Assembly (NCBI RefSeq): GCF_030499515.1
Contig: NZ_JASTWJ010000001.1
Span: 3,266,001 to 3,330,000, forward strand
Reading direction: 5' to 3'
DNA length: 64,000 bases
Origin: Streptomyces sp. DT2A-34
GTDB lineage: Bacteria; Actinomycetota; Actinomycetes; Streptomycetales; Streptomycetaceae
Position 1 is the stretch's first letter; every line of letters begins with the position of its first letter. The position numbers and the translations under genes were made by a program. The notes under the pieces were generated by a model. It was not told the DNA's origin and searched no databases. It worked only from the letters and a program-made list of their open reading frames with translations. Positions 32,543-41,592 of the stretch are shown one piece after another.

Positions 32543-33751
32543 ATGCCATCTATCTTTCTGCGTCAGCCGAAGGCCGTGTGGGCGACCGCCGGTGCGTCCG
32601 TCGTCGCCTTCATGGGCATCGGACTGGTCGACCCGATCCTGCCGTCCATCGCGAGCGGCCTGAACGCCACGGCCGGACAGGTCTCCCTGCTCTTCACCTC
32701 GTACTTCCTCATCACCGCCGTGGCGATGCTGGTCACCGGCTTCGTCTCCAGCCGGATCGGCGGCCGCAAGACCCTGCTGCTCGGCCTCGCGTTCGTGGTC
32801 GTCTTCGCCGGGCTCGCGGGCACGTCCGGATCGGTCGGCGAACTGGTCGGGTTCCGGGCGGGCTGGGGGCTCGGCAACGCGCTCTTCGTCTCCACGGCCC
32901 TCGCCGTAATAGTCGGCGCGGCGGCCGGCGGCAGCGCGGCGGCGATCCGGCTGTACGAGTCCGCCCTCGGCCTCGGCATGGCGTGCGGGCCCCTGCTGGG
33001 CGCGCTGCTCGGGGACGCCAGCTGGCGCTACCCGTTCTTCGGTACGGCCTTCCTGATGGCTGTCGGCTTCCTGTGCATCGCGGTGTTCCTGAAGGAGCAG
33101 CCGAAGCCGGCCCGCAAGACCTCGCTGCTGGACCCGCTCAAGGCGCTCGGTCACGGCGGCCTCGCGTCCGCGGCGGTCTCGGCGTTCTTCTACAACTACA
33201 CGTTCTTCACCGTGCTGGCCTTCACACCGTTCGTACTGGACATGAGCCCGTACCGGTCGGGTGCGGTGTTCTTCGCGTGGGGTGTGCTGCTCGCCGTGTT
33301 CTCGGTGGTCGTGGCGCCGCGCCTGCAGGAGCGGTTCGGTTCGCTGAAGGTGCTCGGCGGCTCGCTGGTGCTGCTCGCCGTGGACGTACTGGTCCTCGGC
33401 TACGGCGGCCACACCACCGCCGTCGTCTGCACGGTCCTGTCCGGCGCGTTCATCGGCGTGAACAACACCGTCTATACGGAGCTGGCACTCGGCGTCTCCC
33501 ACGCGCCTCGCCCCGTGGCGAGCGCGGGCTACAACTTCGTGCGCTGGTTCGCGGCGGCGGCCGCGCCCTTCTTCGCACCGCGGATCGAGGAGTGGACCGG
33601 CAGCATCCACGTCCCGTTCGTGGTGGCGGCGGTCACGGCGGTCGCGGGCGCGCTCGTGGTCGTCGTACGGCGCGGGGCGCTCGCGCACGATGCCGAGGAA
33701 CTGGAGACCAAGCACGCGGTCGAGGACAGCGTCACCGTGTTCGCCAACTGA
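32543..33751 (+). CDS. Major facilitator superfamily transporter (drug-efflux type)
   Basis: About 402 aa, 12 membrane segments. DHA1-like features: GIGLVDPILPSIA in TM1 and the motif A region GFVSSRIGGRKTLLLG after TM2; AYESALGLGMACGPLLGALLG-like TM5 motif C is present as ALGLGMACGPLLG. Start at ATG 32543 is preferred over ATG 32537 because of the promoter position. Likely exports a small toxic compound that also releases the repressor; no repressor gene is adjacent. Confidence 0.88.
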   Translation: MPSIFLRQPKAVWATAGASVVAFMGIGLVDPILPSIASGLNATAGQVSLLFTSYFLITAVAMLVTGFVSSRIGGRKTLLLGLAFVVVFAGLAGTSGSVGELVGFRAGWGLGNALFVSTALAVIVGAAAGGSAAAIRLYESALGLGMACGPLLGALLGDASWRYPFFGTAFLMAVGFLCIAVFLKEQPKPARKTSLLDPLKALGHGGLASAAVSAFFYNYTFFTVLAFTPFVLDMSPYRSGAVFFAWGVLLAVFSVVVAPRLQERFGSLKVLGGSLVLLAVDVLVLGYGGHTTAVVCTVLSGAFIGVNNTVYTELALGVSHAPRPVASAGYNFVRWFAAAAAPFFAPRIEEWTGSIHVPFVVAAVTAVAGALVVVVRRGALAHDAEELETKHAVEDSVTVFAN

Positions 33752-33792
33752 CGCTTTTCAGCCACCGGTTGGTGAGGTTCCTCACGCCACGG

Positions 33793-34377
33793 TCACTCCA
33801 GCGGGACGGACGTGCGGACGGGGTCGCGAAGGTCCGTCCCGTTCGTCAGCCAGCGCTCCTGGAGGGCCTGGGCGCCGTGCACGCGCTTCCAGGCGGCCTC
33901 GTTCGGGGTCATGGGGAGCAGCGGCAGGAAGCACACGGGGTCGGCGGGCTCGTCGAGTTCCAGGTCCTCCACCAGGCCGCCCGGCTCGGCGACCAGGACC
34001 GAGGTGAACGGGGCGCCGGGCCACAGCGGCTCGCCGACGTCCAGGGAAGCGCCGGGGGCCACGATCACGCCCTCCACCTGCGGGGACGCGGCGAGCACGG
34101 CGAGCGGGCGGAGCACCTTGTCGGTGTCGGCTTGGCCGGAACGGACGGAGAGGATCAGCTCGGCGCGCGGGCCCTTGACCGGGTCGGCGAGCACCGCGGT
34201 GGGGTCGCTCATGGGCTGCGCGGCCATGCCGAGCGTGGCGTAGCGGACGATGTCGCCCTCCTGGAAACGGAGCACCTCGATGCGGTCCGTACCGAGGAAG
34301 GTGACCGCCGCGCGCGCGTCCGGTTCGCCCAGCGCGGTGCGCAACCGGGCCTCGACCAGAGGAAGAACATCAGCCAT
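33793..34377 (-). CDS. Suppressor-of-fused (SUFU) domain protein
   Basis: 194 aa. SUFU-like features: RAELILSVRSGQ, PFTSVLVAEPGGLVEDLELD and FLPLLPMTPNEAAWKR. The bacterial versions of this domain are of unknown cellular role, often discussed as immunity or protein-interaction modules. Convergent with the MFS gene. Start MADVLPL. Confidence 0.78.
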   Translation of the reverse strand: MADVLPLVEARLRTALGEPDARAAVTFLGTDRIEVLRFQEGDIVRYATLGMAAQPMSDPTAVLADPVKGPRAELILSVRSGQADTDKVLRPLAVLAASPQVEGVIVAPGASLDVGEPLWPGAPFTSVLVAEPGGLVEDLELDEPADPVCFLPLLPMTPNEAAWKRVHGAQALQERWLTNGTDLRDPVRTSVPLE

Positions 34378-34516
34378 GCGGCGAGCATAGAACTCGTCAG
34401 TACCGGGCAAAGCAGCGCCTTGACACTTCAGTCGGCTGATACTCTTGCCCGGTGTTCGGGGCAGCACGCAGAAGCGTCGCGATCGAGTCCCGACGCCAAG
34501 TTTGACTCCCCTACGG

Positions 34517-34543
34517 GGAACCCCGAACGGGGTATGGAACGTC
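34517..34543 (+). promoter_or_regulatory. ECF-type promoter candidate in the corA leader region
   Basis: GGAACC, 17 bases, CGTC, the pattern of Streptomyces envelope-stress sigma-E promoters. It overlaps the hairpin cluster, so the match may be fortuitous. Confidence 0.35.
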
Positions 34544-34579
34544 CCTCACGAGGGACCGGCCGGAGGAGGTGGGGCTGTC

Positions 34580-34627
34580 ATGGATCGAAGTCGACCGTGC
34601 AGTACCACTCGCTCTTCCCGCCGCTGA
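34580..34627 (+). CDS. Possible 15-residue leader peptide upstream of the CorA-like gene
   Basis: ATG after GGAGGAGGT with a 9-base gap, sequence MDRSRPCSTTRSSRR, four Arg codons at the ends and one Pro. Basic/Pro leader peptides (MgtL, CorL) control Mg transporter genes in enterobacteria by translation-coupled termination. The comparison is by analogy only. Confidence 0.4.
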   Translation: MDRSRPCSTTRSSRR

Positions 34628-34884
34628 TGTAGCTGATTCGGCTGTTCCGCTCCGGCTGACCGCCGCCCTTTCACGCTCGCGTCCTCACACGGAAGAGCAC
34701 TTCGTTTCGCTTTGCCTGATCTGTCTGATCTGAATCAGCAACGAAGCCCGCCACCGCGACGGTGCGGTGCTCCCCGCTTTGTGGACGTGCCAAACATCCT
34801 GAGGTCAGGACGTCCCCATTCCGGGCAGTTCCACCCGTCCGGCGGCCCTCCGCGCTTCGTTGCCCGTTGCGAAGGAGCCTGCCC

Positions 34885-36000
34885 ATGTCGATGATCCGCG
34901 ACCTGCGTGCCGTGGTCCGCCCGTCCCGTATCTCCCTGCGCAAGGACACCGGCGCGTACGACACCACCCGCGACCCGGCGACGCCCTCCGCCGTCGTCGA
35001 CTGCGCCGTCTACCGCAACGGCGCCCGCGTGGAGAGCCCGAAGCCGCTGACCCCGCACGAGGCGATGCGTCAGGTGCGGCGTGACGGGGGCTTCGTGTGG
35101 ATCGGCCTGCACGAGCCGACCGAGGCCGAATTCTCCGGTATCGCCGGCGAGTTCGGGCTGCACCCACTGGCCGTGGAGGACGCGGTGCAGGCCCACCAGC
35201 GCCCGAAGCTGGAGCGGTACGACGACTCCCTGTTCACCGTCTTCAAGACCATCCACTACGTCGAGCACGACGAACTCACCGCCAACAGCGAGATCGTCGA
35301 GACCGGCGAGGTCATGTGCTTCACCGGGCGGGACTTCTTCATCACCGTCCGGCACGGCGGCCAGGGCTCGCTGCGGGCGCTGCGGCACCGGCTGCAGGAC
35401 GACCCCGAGCTGCTCGCCAAGGGGCCGTCGGCCGTGCTGCACGCGATCGCCGACCATGTCGTCGACGGGTACGTCGCCGTCGCCGACGCGGTGCAGGACG
35501 ACATCGACGAGGTGGAGACGGAGGTGTTCTCGCCGGGCCGCAAGGGGACACCGCGCGGTACGGACGCGGGGCGGATCTACCAACTCAAGCGTGAGGTGCT
35601 GGAGTTCAAGCGTGCGGTGTCGCCCCTGCTGCGGCCCATGCAGCTGCTGAGCGAGCGGCCGATGCGGCTGATCGACCCGGACATCCAGAAGTACTTCCGG
35701 GACGTCGCCGACCACCTCGCCCGGGTGCAGGAGCAGGTCATCGGCTTCGACGAACTCCTCAACTCCATCCTCCAGGCCAACCTCGCGCAGGCGTCCGTGG
35801 CGCAGAACGAGGACATGCGGAAGATCACCTCGTGGGCCGCGATCATCGCCGTACCGACGATGGTGTGCGGTGTGTACGGGATGAACTTCAAGCACATGCC
35901 CGAGCTGCACTGGAAGTACGGCTACCCGGTGATCATGAGCATCACGGTGGCCATCTGTCTGGGCATCCACCGCACGCTGAAGCGGAACGGATGGCTCTGA
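34885..36000 (+). CDS. corA: CorA-family magnesium/cobalt transporter
   Basis: 371 aa. Long cytoplasmic domain ending in the stalk helix (NSILQANLAQASVAQNEDMRKIT region), TM1 AAIIAVPTMVCGVYGMNF with the selectivity motif YGMNF at residues 331-335, then TM2 GYPVIMSITVAICLGI. Pentameric Mg2+ channel. The start MSMIRDL follows GAAGGAG. Other magnesium-type genes lie within 4 kb. Confidence 0.9.
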   Translation: MSMIRDLRAVVRPSRISLRKDTGAYDTTRDPATPSAVVDCAVYRNGARVESPKPLTPHEAMRQVRRDGGFVWIGLHEPTEAEFSGIAGEFGLHPLAVEDAVQAHQRPKLERYDDSLFTVFKTIHYVEHDELTANSEIVETGEVMCFTGRDFFITVRHGGQGSLRALRHRLQDDPELLAKGPSAVLHAIADHVVDGYVAVADAVQDDIDEVETEVFSPGRKGTPRGTDAGRIYQLKREVLEFKRAVSPLLRPMQLLSERPMRLIDPDIQKYFRDVADHLARVQEQVIGFDELLNSILQANLAQASVAQNEDMRKITSWAAIIAVPTMVCGVYGMNFKHMPELHWKYGYPVIMSITVAICLGIHRTLKRNGWL

Positions 36001-36032
36001 CCGGGCCGGGGACCGCTGGATAGTCTTGGGCC

Positions 36033-36545
36033 ATGACAAGCGAGCTGCTCGACCAGGCCCTCGTCGAGGAGGCCACGAAGAAGTCCGGCCTCATCTGGGT
36101 CAAGGGCCCCGGTGTCCCCGCCCGGGCGCTGTGGCACGTGTGGCACGAGGGTGCGGCGTGTGTCGTGGGCGACGGGCCGGGCGAGCAGCCACTGCCGGGG
36201 CTGGCCGACGGGGCGGAGGCCGAGGTGACGGTCCGCAGCAAGGACAAGGGCGGCCGGCTGGTCTCCTGGAGCGCGAAGGTCGTCGAGCTGGTGTCGGGCT
36301 CCGAGGAGTGGGAGGCGACGGTCGGCGAGCTGAAGGGCAAGCGGCTCAACGCTCCCGACGGCGAGGCCATGCCGGCCCGCTGGGCCCGCGAGTGCCGGGT
36401 GCTGCGCCTGGAGCCGACGGGCACCACCGCCCCGCTGCCGGACGGCTCCCTGGCCGAGGCGCCGTTGCCGTCCCCGGCGACGACGCGTCAGCCGATCCCC
36501 GCGGGCCTTCCTCGGCTGCTGCTGAAGAAGAAGCGGCGCCGGTAG
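36033..36545 (+). CDS. Conserved hypothetical protein with basic tail
   Basis: 170 aa. Starts MTSELLDQALVEEATKKSGLIWVKGPG; the compact beta-rich pattern (ALWHVWHEGAACVVGDG) resembles flavin/F420-type split-barrel proteins, but no cofactor motif is certain. Ends in KKKRRR. Only 32 bases after corA. Confidence 0.75.
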   Translation: MTSELLDQALVEEATKKSGLIWVKGPGVPARALWHVWHEGAACVVGDGPGEQPLPGLADGAEAEVTVRSKDKGGRLVSWSAKVVELVSGSEEWEATVGELKGKRLNAPDGEAMPARWARECRVLRLEPTGTTAPLPDGSLAEAPLPSPATTRQPIPAGLPRLLLKKKRRR

Positions 36546-36549
36546 GCGG

Positions 36550-37305
36550 TCACGACGTCGGCAGCTGCCTGCCGTAGTCCACCGTCTCGTCCTTCGCGGG
36601 CTTCTCCAGGGTGAAGTCCTTGCCCCAGGACGAGAAGGTCAAGGTGCCCGCGCCGCCGGCCCGGGTCAGGCGCAGGGGGTACGGGGTGCCCTCCAGGGAG
36701 ACGTCGAGGGTGCCGCCGGAGCCCGAGTCGCCGGTGATGCGGATGGTGCGGGTGCCGGCCTGCTCGTGGTGGCCGTCCGTCGCCAGCGTGCCGTGGAGGG
36801 TCAGCAGGCCGTCGAGGAGGACGTCCTTGTCGGTGAAGCCGCTGAACTTCTTGTACGAGGGGTCGCCCTGCGGCACCTTCACGAACTTGCCGTTCAGCTT
36901 GTCCGCGGCAGCGGTGTCCGTCTTGTCCGCGCCGCCCTGCGCGCCCGCATCGCTCCAGAAACCGGCGTCGGCCTTCAGATACAGCTGCTCACCGATCCGC
37001 AGCAGCTGGAACGTCGCCCCCCGCACGGTGACCGAGCCCGTCGCTCCGTCGGACTTCAGCCGCATGTCGAGTTCGTAAGTGCGCCCACTGGTCACCACGT
37101 TCCCGGAGAGGCGCACCGCGTCGGTGGCGTCGGCGGCCGCGCGGGTCTTGCGCTGGATCTCGGCGGCGGGCAGCTTACCGACCCCGTTGGCGCCCTCGTC
37201 GGGGTCCTCGCTGCATCCCGTCAGTGCCGTTCCCGACACGACCAGGGCGCACACGGCGCTCACCAGCGCGGCCCGGCGAGTACGACCCTGGGGAATCGCA
37301 GTCAC
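36550..37305 (-). CDS. Lipoprotein of the LppX/LprAFG-like class
   Basis: 251 aa. Signal with lipobox LTGC near residue 30, then a single beta-rich domain (AAADATDAVRLSGNV, VRGATFQLLRIGEQLYLKAD) similar in pattern to actinobacterial lipid-carrying lipoproteins with a LolA-like fold. Convergent with the preceding gene, divergent from the MgtE-like gene. Confidence 0.8.
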   Translation of the reverse strand: MTAIPQGRTRRAALVSAVCALVVSGTALTGCSEDPDEGANGVGKLPAAEIQRKTRAAADATDAVRLSGNVVTSGRTYELDMRLKSDGATGSVTVRGATFQLLRIGEQLYLKADAGFWSDAGAQGGADKTDTAAADKLNGKFVKVPQGDPSYKKFSGFTDKDVLLDGLLTLHGTLATDGHHEQAGTRTIRITGDSGSGGTLDVSLEGTPYPLRLTRAGGAGTLTFSSWGKDFTLEKPAKDETVDYGRQLPTS

Positions 37306-37538
37306 AGGTGGGGCTGCCTTTCTGTCATGGGACCCGAGCGGCGTACGGCAGCGTACCGGGCGGTCAGGTCCCCGGCGGAGCCAGTCCGTCCGGACCGCTC
37401 ACCAGGGCGTATCGGATCCGGACGGGCTAGCCTGAAGCCCACCCGAGCGGGCAATTCGGAAAACCGGCACAGCACGCGAAACAGCGAACGAACAGCGACA
37501 GCAACACGGCACACCCCGCACACAAAGGAGCCGCAGCC

Positions 37539-38834
37539 ATGGCAGCCGGCGCCCCCCGGATCTTCGTCTCGCACCTCGCCGGCGTCGCCGCCTTCGACCC
37601 GAACGGCGACCAGGTGGGCCGCGTCCGCGATCTGGTCGTCATGCTGCGCGTCGGCCGGCGCCCCCCGCGGCTGCTCGGCCTCGTCGTCGAACTCTCCACC
37701 CGGCGCCGTATCTTCCTGCCCATGACCCGCGTCACCAGCATCGAGTCCGGCCAGGTCATCACCACCGGCGTGCTCAACGTCCGCCGCTTCGAGCAGCGCC
37801 CCACCGAGCGCCTCGTCTTCGGCGAGCTGCTCGACCGGCGCGTCACCCTCGTCGAGACCGGCGAGGAGGTCACCGTCCTCGATCTGTCGGTGCACCAGCT
37901 GCCGGCCCGCCGGGAGTGGGAGATCGACAAGGTGTTCGTACGGAAGGCCGGCAAGAGCGGCACCTTCCGGCGCGCCAAGGGCGAGTCGCTGACCGTCGAG
38001 TGGTCCGCCGTGACCGGCTTCTCCGCGGAGGAGAAGGGACAGGGCGCCGAGAGCCTCCTCGCCACCTTCGAGCAGCTGCGCCCGGCCGACCTCGCCAACG
38101 TCCTGCACCACCTCTCCCCCAAGCGCCGCGCCGAGGTCGCCGCCGCCCTCGACGACGACCGTCTCGCCGACGTCCTCGAAGAGCTCCCCGAGGACGACCA
38201 GATCGAGATCCTCGGCAAGCTGAAGGAGGAGCGCGCCGCGGACGTCCTGGAGGCCATGGACCCGGACGACGCGGCCGACCTGCTCGGCGAGCTCCCGGAG
38301 GACGACCAGGAGCGGCTGCTGAGCCTGATGCAGCCCGCCGACGCGGCCGACATGCGCCGCCTGATGGCGTACGAGGAGCACACGGCCGGCGGTCTGATGA
38401 CGACGGAGCCGATCATCCTGCGCCCCGACGCCACCGTCGCCGACGCTCTCGCCCGCGTCCGCAACCCCGACCTGTCCCCCGCCCTCGCCGCACAGGTCTA
38501 CGTCTGCCGCCCGCCCGACGAGACACCCACCGGCAAGTACCTCGGCACGGTCCACTTCCAGCGCCTGCTGCGCGACCCGCCGTACACCCTGGTCAGCTCG
38601 CTCGTCGACGAGGCCCTGGAGGCCCTGGCACCGGACGCCGCGCTGCCGGTCGTGGCCGGCTTCTTCGCGACGTACGACATGGTCGCGGCGCCCGTCGTCG
38701 ACGAGTCCGGGTCGCTGCTGGGCGCGGTGACCGTGGACGACGTGCTGGACCACATGCTGCCCGAGGACTGGCGGGAGACGGAGTTCCACCTGGACGAGGA
38801 CACGGGCGAGGAGGTGGCGGCCCATGGCTCCTGA
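37539..38834 (+). CDS. MgtE N-domain / CBS protein lacking the Mg channel domain
   Basis: 431 aa. A PRC-barrel-like N-terminus (residues ~5-80, GRVRDLVVMLRVGRR), then the MgtE intracellular N domain as superhelical repeats (LRPADLANVLHHLSPKRRAEV, LPEDDQIEIL, MDPDDAADLLGELPEDDQ), then two CBS motifs (TTEPIILRPDATVADAL, VDESGSLLGAVTVDDVLDHML). No transmembrane domain follows, so it should be a soluble Mg-sensing regulator. Its end overlaps the DUF1003 gene by 11 bases. Confidence 0.88.
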   Translation: MAAGAPRIFVSHLAGVAAFDPNGDQVGRVRDLVVMLRVGRRPPRLLGLVVELSTRRRIFLPMTRVTSIESGQVITTGVLNVRRFEQRPTERLVFGELLDRRVTLVETGEEVTVLDLSVHQLPARREWEIDKVFVRKAGKSGTFRRAKGESLTVEWSAVTGFSAEEKGQGAESLLATFEQLRPADLANVLHHLSPKRRAEVAAALDDDRLADVLEELPEDDQIEILGKLKEERAADVLEAMDPDDAADLLGELPEDDQERLLSLMQPADAADMRRLMAYEEHTAGGLMTTEPIILRPDATVADALARVRNPDLSPALAAQVYVCRPPDETPTGKYLGTVHFQRLLRDPPYTLVSSLVDEALEALAPDAALPVVAGFFATYDMVAAPVVDESGSLLGAVTVDDVLDHMLPEDWRETEFHLDEDTGEEVAAHGS

Positions 38835-39420
38835 GCGGGAGGGCACACGCGAGCGCGTGGCATCGGGCGCCACCGCGACCACCCGGGCGCCCCGCCCGCG
38901 CCTCGACCAACCCCGCCCGCCACGCCGCCGCATCCTGCCCGAGTGGGACCCGGATGCCTTCGGACGGTTCTCGGAGCGCATCGCCCGCTTCATCGGCACC
39001 GGGCGGTTCCTCGTCTGGATGACGGTCGTGATCGTCGTGTGGGTGCTGTGGAACATCGCCGCACCGAGCGACCTGCGCTGGGACGAATACCCGTTCATCT
39101 TCCTGACCCTGGTCCTGTCCCTGCAGGCCTCCTACGCCGCCCCGCTGATCCTGCTCGCGCAGAACCGGCAGGACGACCGCGACCGGGTCAACCTCGAACA
39201 GGACCGCAAGCAGAACGAGCGGTCGATCGCCGACACCGAGTACCTGACCAGGGAGATCGCCGCGCTCAGGATCGGACTCGGCGAGGTGGCCACCCGCGAC
39301 TGGATGCGCTCGGAGCTGCAGGACGTGATGAAAGAGCTGGAGGATCGGGGCAACGGTCACCGCGAGCACGGGGTATTCCCGGCAGATCGGTCGCCGGGAC
39401 GTGACGTAGACGACCGCTGA
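38824..39420 (+). CDS. DUF1003 membrane protein
   Basis: 198 aa. Two membrane helices (FLVWMTVVIVVWVLWNI and FIFLTLVLSLQASYAAPLILLAQNRQ, the DUF1003 hallmark) and a C-terminal coiled coil. Overlap with the upstream gene implies translational coupling, so it may anchor or be controlled by the MgtE-N protein. Confidence 0.88.
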   Translation: MAPEREGTRERVASGATATTRAPRPRLDQPRPPRRRILPEWDPDAFGRFSERIARFIGTGRFLVWMTVVIVVWVLWNIAAPSDLRWDEYPFIFLTLVLSLQASYAAPLILLAQNRQDDRDRVNLEQDRKQNERSIADTEYLTREIAALRIGLGEVATRDWMRSELQDVMKELEDRGNGHREHGVFPADRSPGRDVDDR

Positions 39421-39463
39421 CGGGCTTTCCGGGGCATGGCCGCCGCGCCGTACCATCGTCCTT

Positions 39464-40597
39464 ATGGCTACGGAAGACGCGGTGCGCGAAGCACTGGCGA
39501 CGGTGAACGACCCGGAGATCAACCGACCCATCACGGAGCTCGGGATGGTCAAGTCGGTGCAGATCGGCGCGGACGGAGCGGTCGCGGTCACCGTGTACCT
39601 GACGGTCTCCGGCTGCCCGATGCGCGAGACGATCACGCAGCGTGTGACGGACGCGGTCTCCGGGGTCGAGGGCGTCACCCGCGTCGACGTCACGCTCGAC
39701 GTGATGAGCGACGAGCAGCGCAAGGAGCTGGCGAACGCCCTGCGCGGCGGCACCGCCGAGCGCGAGGTCCCCTTCGCCAAGCCGGGCTCGCTGACCCGCG
39801 TGTACGCGGTCGCCTCCGGCAAGGGCGGCGTCGGCAAGTCGTCGGTGACGGTGAACCTGGCGGCGGCGATGGCGGCCGACGGCCTGAAGGTGGGCGTCGT
39901 CGACGCCGACATCTACGGCCACAGCGTGCCGCGCATGCTGGGCGCCGACGGGCGTCCGACCCAGGTCGAGAACATGATCATGCCGCCGTCCGCGAACGGC
40001 GTGAAGGTCATCTCCATCGGCATGTTCACGCCGGGCAACGCCCCGGTCGTCTGGCGCGGCCCGATGCTGCACAGGGCGCTGCAGCAGTTCCTGGCGGACG
40101 TGTACTGGGGCGACTTGGACGTGCTGCTCCTGGACCTCCCGCCGGGCACGGGCGACATCGCGATCTCCGTGGCCCAGCTGGTCCCGAACGCCGAGATCCT
40201 GGTCGTCACGACCCCGCAGCAGGCGGCCGCGGAAGTGGCCGAGCGGGCGGGCTCCATCGCCGTCCAGACCCACCAGAAGATCGTCGGCGTGGTCGAGAAC
40301 ATGTCCGGCCTGCCCTGCCCGCACTGCGACGAGATGGTCGACGTCTTCGGCACGGGCGGCGGCCAGGTCGTCGCCGACGGCCTCACGCGCACGACGGGTA
40401 CGAACGTCCCGGTCCTCGGCAGCATCCCCATCGACGTCCGCCTCCGCGAGGGCGGCGACGAGGGCAAGCCGGTGGTCCTGACGGACCCGGACTCCCCGGC
40501 GGGCTCAGCCCTGCGGGCGATCGCGGGGAAGCTGGGCGGACGGCAGCGGGGCCTGTCGGGCATGTCGCTGGGGATCACACCGCGCAACAAGTTCTGA
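39464..40597 (+). CDS. mrp: Mrp/NBP35-type iron-sulfur cluster carrier ATPase
   Basis: 377 aa. N-terminal MIP18/DUF59 domain (LATVNDPEINRPITELGMV), P-loop SGKGGVGKSS at ~118-127, DADIYGHSVPRML, and C-terminal CPHC that holds a bridging [4Fe-4S] cluster. Carries Fe-S clusters to apo-proteins. Terminated by a strong hairpin. Confidence 0.93.
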   Translation: MATEDAVREALATVNDPEINRPITELGMVKSVQIGADGAVAVTVYLTVSGCPMRETITQRVTDAVSGVEGVTRVDVTLDVMSDEQRKELANALRGGTAEREVPFAKPGSLTRVYAVASGKGGVGKSSVTVNLAAAMAADGLKVGVVDADIYGHSVPRMLGADGRPTQVENMIMPPSANGVKVISIGMFTPGNAPVVWRGPMLHRALQQFLADVYWGDLDVLLLDLPPGTGDIAISVAQLVPNAEILVVTTPQQAAAEVAERAGSIAVQTHQKIVGVVENMSGLPCPHCDEMVDVFGTGGGQVVADGLTRTTGTNVPVLGSIPIDVRLREGGDEGKPVVLTDPDSPAGSALRAIAGKLGGRQRGLSGMSLGITPRNKF

Positions 40598-40616
40598 TTC
40601 CCGTACGACTTCCCCT

Positions 40617-40660
40617 ACGACGATGGGGCGCCGTCCCACCGGGCGGCGCCCCATCGTCGT
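40617..40660. terminator. Bidirectional terminator after mrp
   Basis: 17-bp perfect stem ACGACGATGGGGCGCCG / CGGCGCCCCATCGTCGT, 10-base loop, between convergent genes. Confidence 0.9.
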
Positions 40661-40686
40661 AACTCTGTCCTTGTGCGGGACGACAC

Positions 40687-41355
40687 CTAGGCGTACGCGG
40701 AGATGTCCTTGATCATCGCGAAGCCCAGCCCGTACGCGCTCAGGCCTCTCCCGTACGCCCCCACGTGCACCCCCTCCTGAGTCGAGCCGGCCAGCACCCA
40801 GCCGAACTCGGACTCCCGGTAGTGGAAGGGCGTGGGCACGCCGTCCACCGGCAGGGAGAGCGTCGACCACTCCGACCCGTCAAGATCGTCGGCCAGCGCC
40901 CACGCGGTCTCCGTCTGCTGCTCCAGCCAGTCGTCGCGCAGCGAGTGGTCCATCTGCCCGGGCCAGGTGAACGACAGCAGCCCCACCCCCGCGAGCCACG
41001 CCGCCGAGGACACCGTCGTGGCCTCCAGCAGGCCCGTACCGTCGGCGCTCCTGCGGGACGGATTCGCCGCGACGGTCACCACCACCGCGAACCTGTCCTT
41101 GTCCTCCGTCGCCTCGTTCCGTACGGAGGGCTCGTCGCCGTGCCCGATCGACCCGTGTTCCACGGCCCCGTCGGCCGACATGCCGACCTGCATCAGCCAG
41201 CGCGGCCCCGTGAAGGCCTCGTCCAGGCCGTACCACGGGAAGGGCGCCAACAGGTAGCCGTCGACCGTGCGCCGGGCGGAGGGGACCTGCTGTCCGCTCT
41301 CCGCGGCCGGCGTCTGCGCGACTGCCCGACTCGTCGTCTGACTCGTCGTCTCCAT
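40687..41355 (-). CDS. Conserved hypothetical protein
   Basis: 222 aa. Starts METTSQTTSRAVAQ; a soluble mixed alpha/beta protein with Trp-rich segments (APFPWYGLDEAFTGPRW, SEFGWVLAGSTQEG). No signal peptide or known motif. In Streptomyces such proteins sit between mrp and tatB. Function unknown. Confidence 0.7.
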   Translation of the reverse strand: METTSQTTSRAVAQTPAAESGQQVPSARRTVDGYLLAPFPWYGLDEAFTGPRWLMQVGMSADGAVEHGSIGHGDEPSVRNEATEDKDRFAVVVTVAANPSRRSADGTGLLEATTVSSAAWLAGVGLLSFTWPGQMDHSLRDDWLEQQTETAWALADDLDGSEWSTLSLPVDGVPTPFHYRESEFGWVLAGSTQEGVHVGAYGRGLSAYGLGFAMIKDISAYA

Positions 41356-41592
41356 TGCCCGGACGCCTCCTAGCTCTCGCCGGACCAACCGGCCCGCCCC
41401 CCTTCGGGCGTACTCGTCCGGTCCGCACAACAACTCGGCAGCATAACCACACCACTCCGAGCAGTATGGAAAGCGCCCGGCGCGCGAGGCGCGCAGGGAG
41501 CGCGTTCAGGCCGTGTGCGACCCGCGCAGGGTATGAGAAGCGTCACGTATGAGTGGTGTTCCGCCCCTGTGTTCGTACGGCTTTCGTACGGC

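Larger units (their letters stand above)
34378..34884 (+). other. Long structured 5' region of the CorA-like gene
   Basis: 507 bases without a normal gene. Features seen: TTGACA at 34420; hairpins CCCC-TA-CGGGG, ACCCCG-AA-CGGGGT and GTCCCT-CACG-AGGGAC clustered at 34508-34556; a strong GGAGGAGGT ribosome site before a 15-codon ORF; and a CACCG-CGA-CGGTG hairpin at 34752-34764. This looks like a regulated leader. It does not match the M-box or ydaO riboswitch patterns that I know. Confidence 0.5.

Noticed and set aside
33793..34377. SUFU-domain protein as a toxin-system immunity gene
   Set aside because: No polymorphic toxin, Rhs or secretion gene adjacent; left as unknown function.
34440..34700. 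Known Mg riboswitch (M-box) or ydaO element
   Set aside because: Hairpins are present but none of the conserved motifs I know for these classes was recognised.
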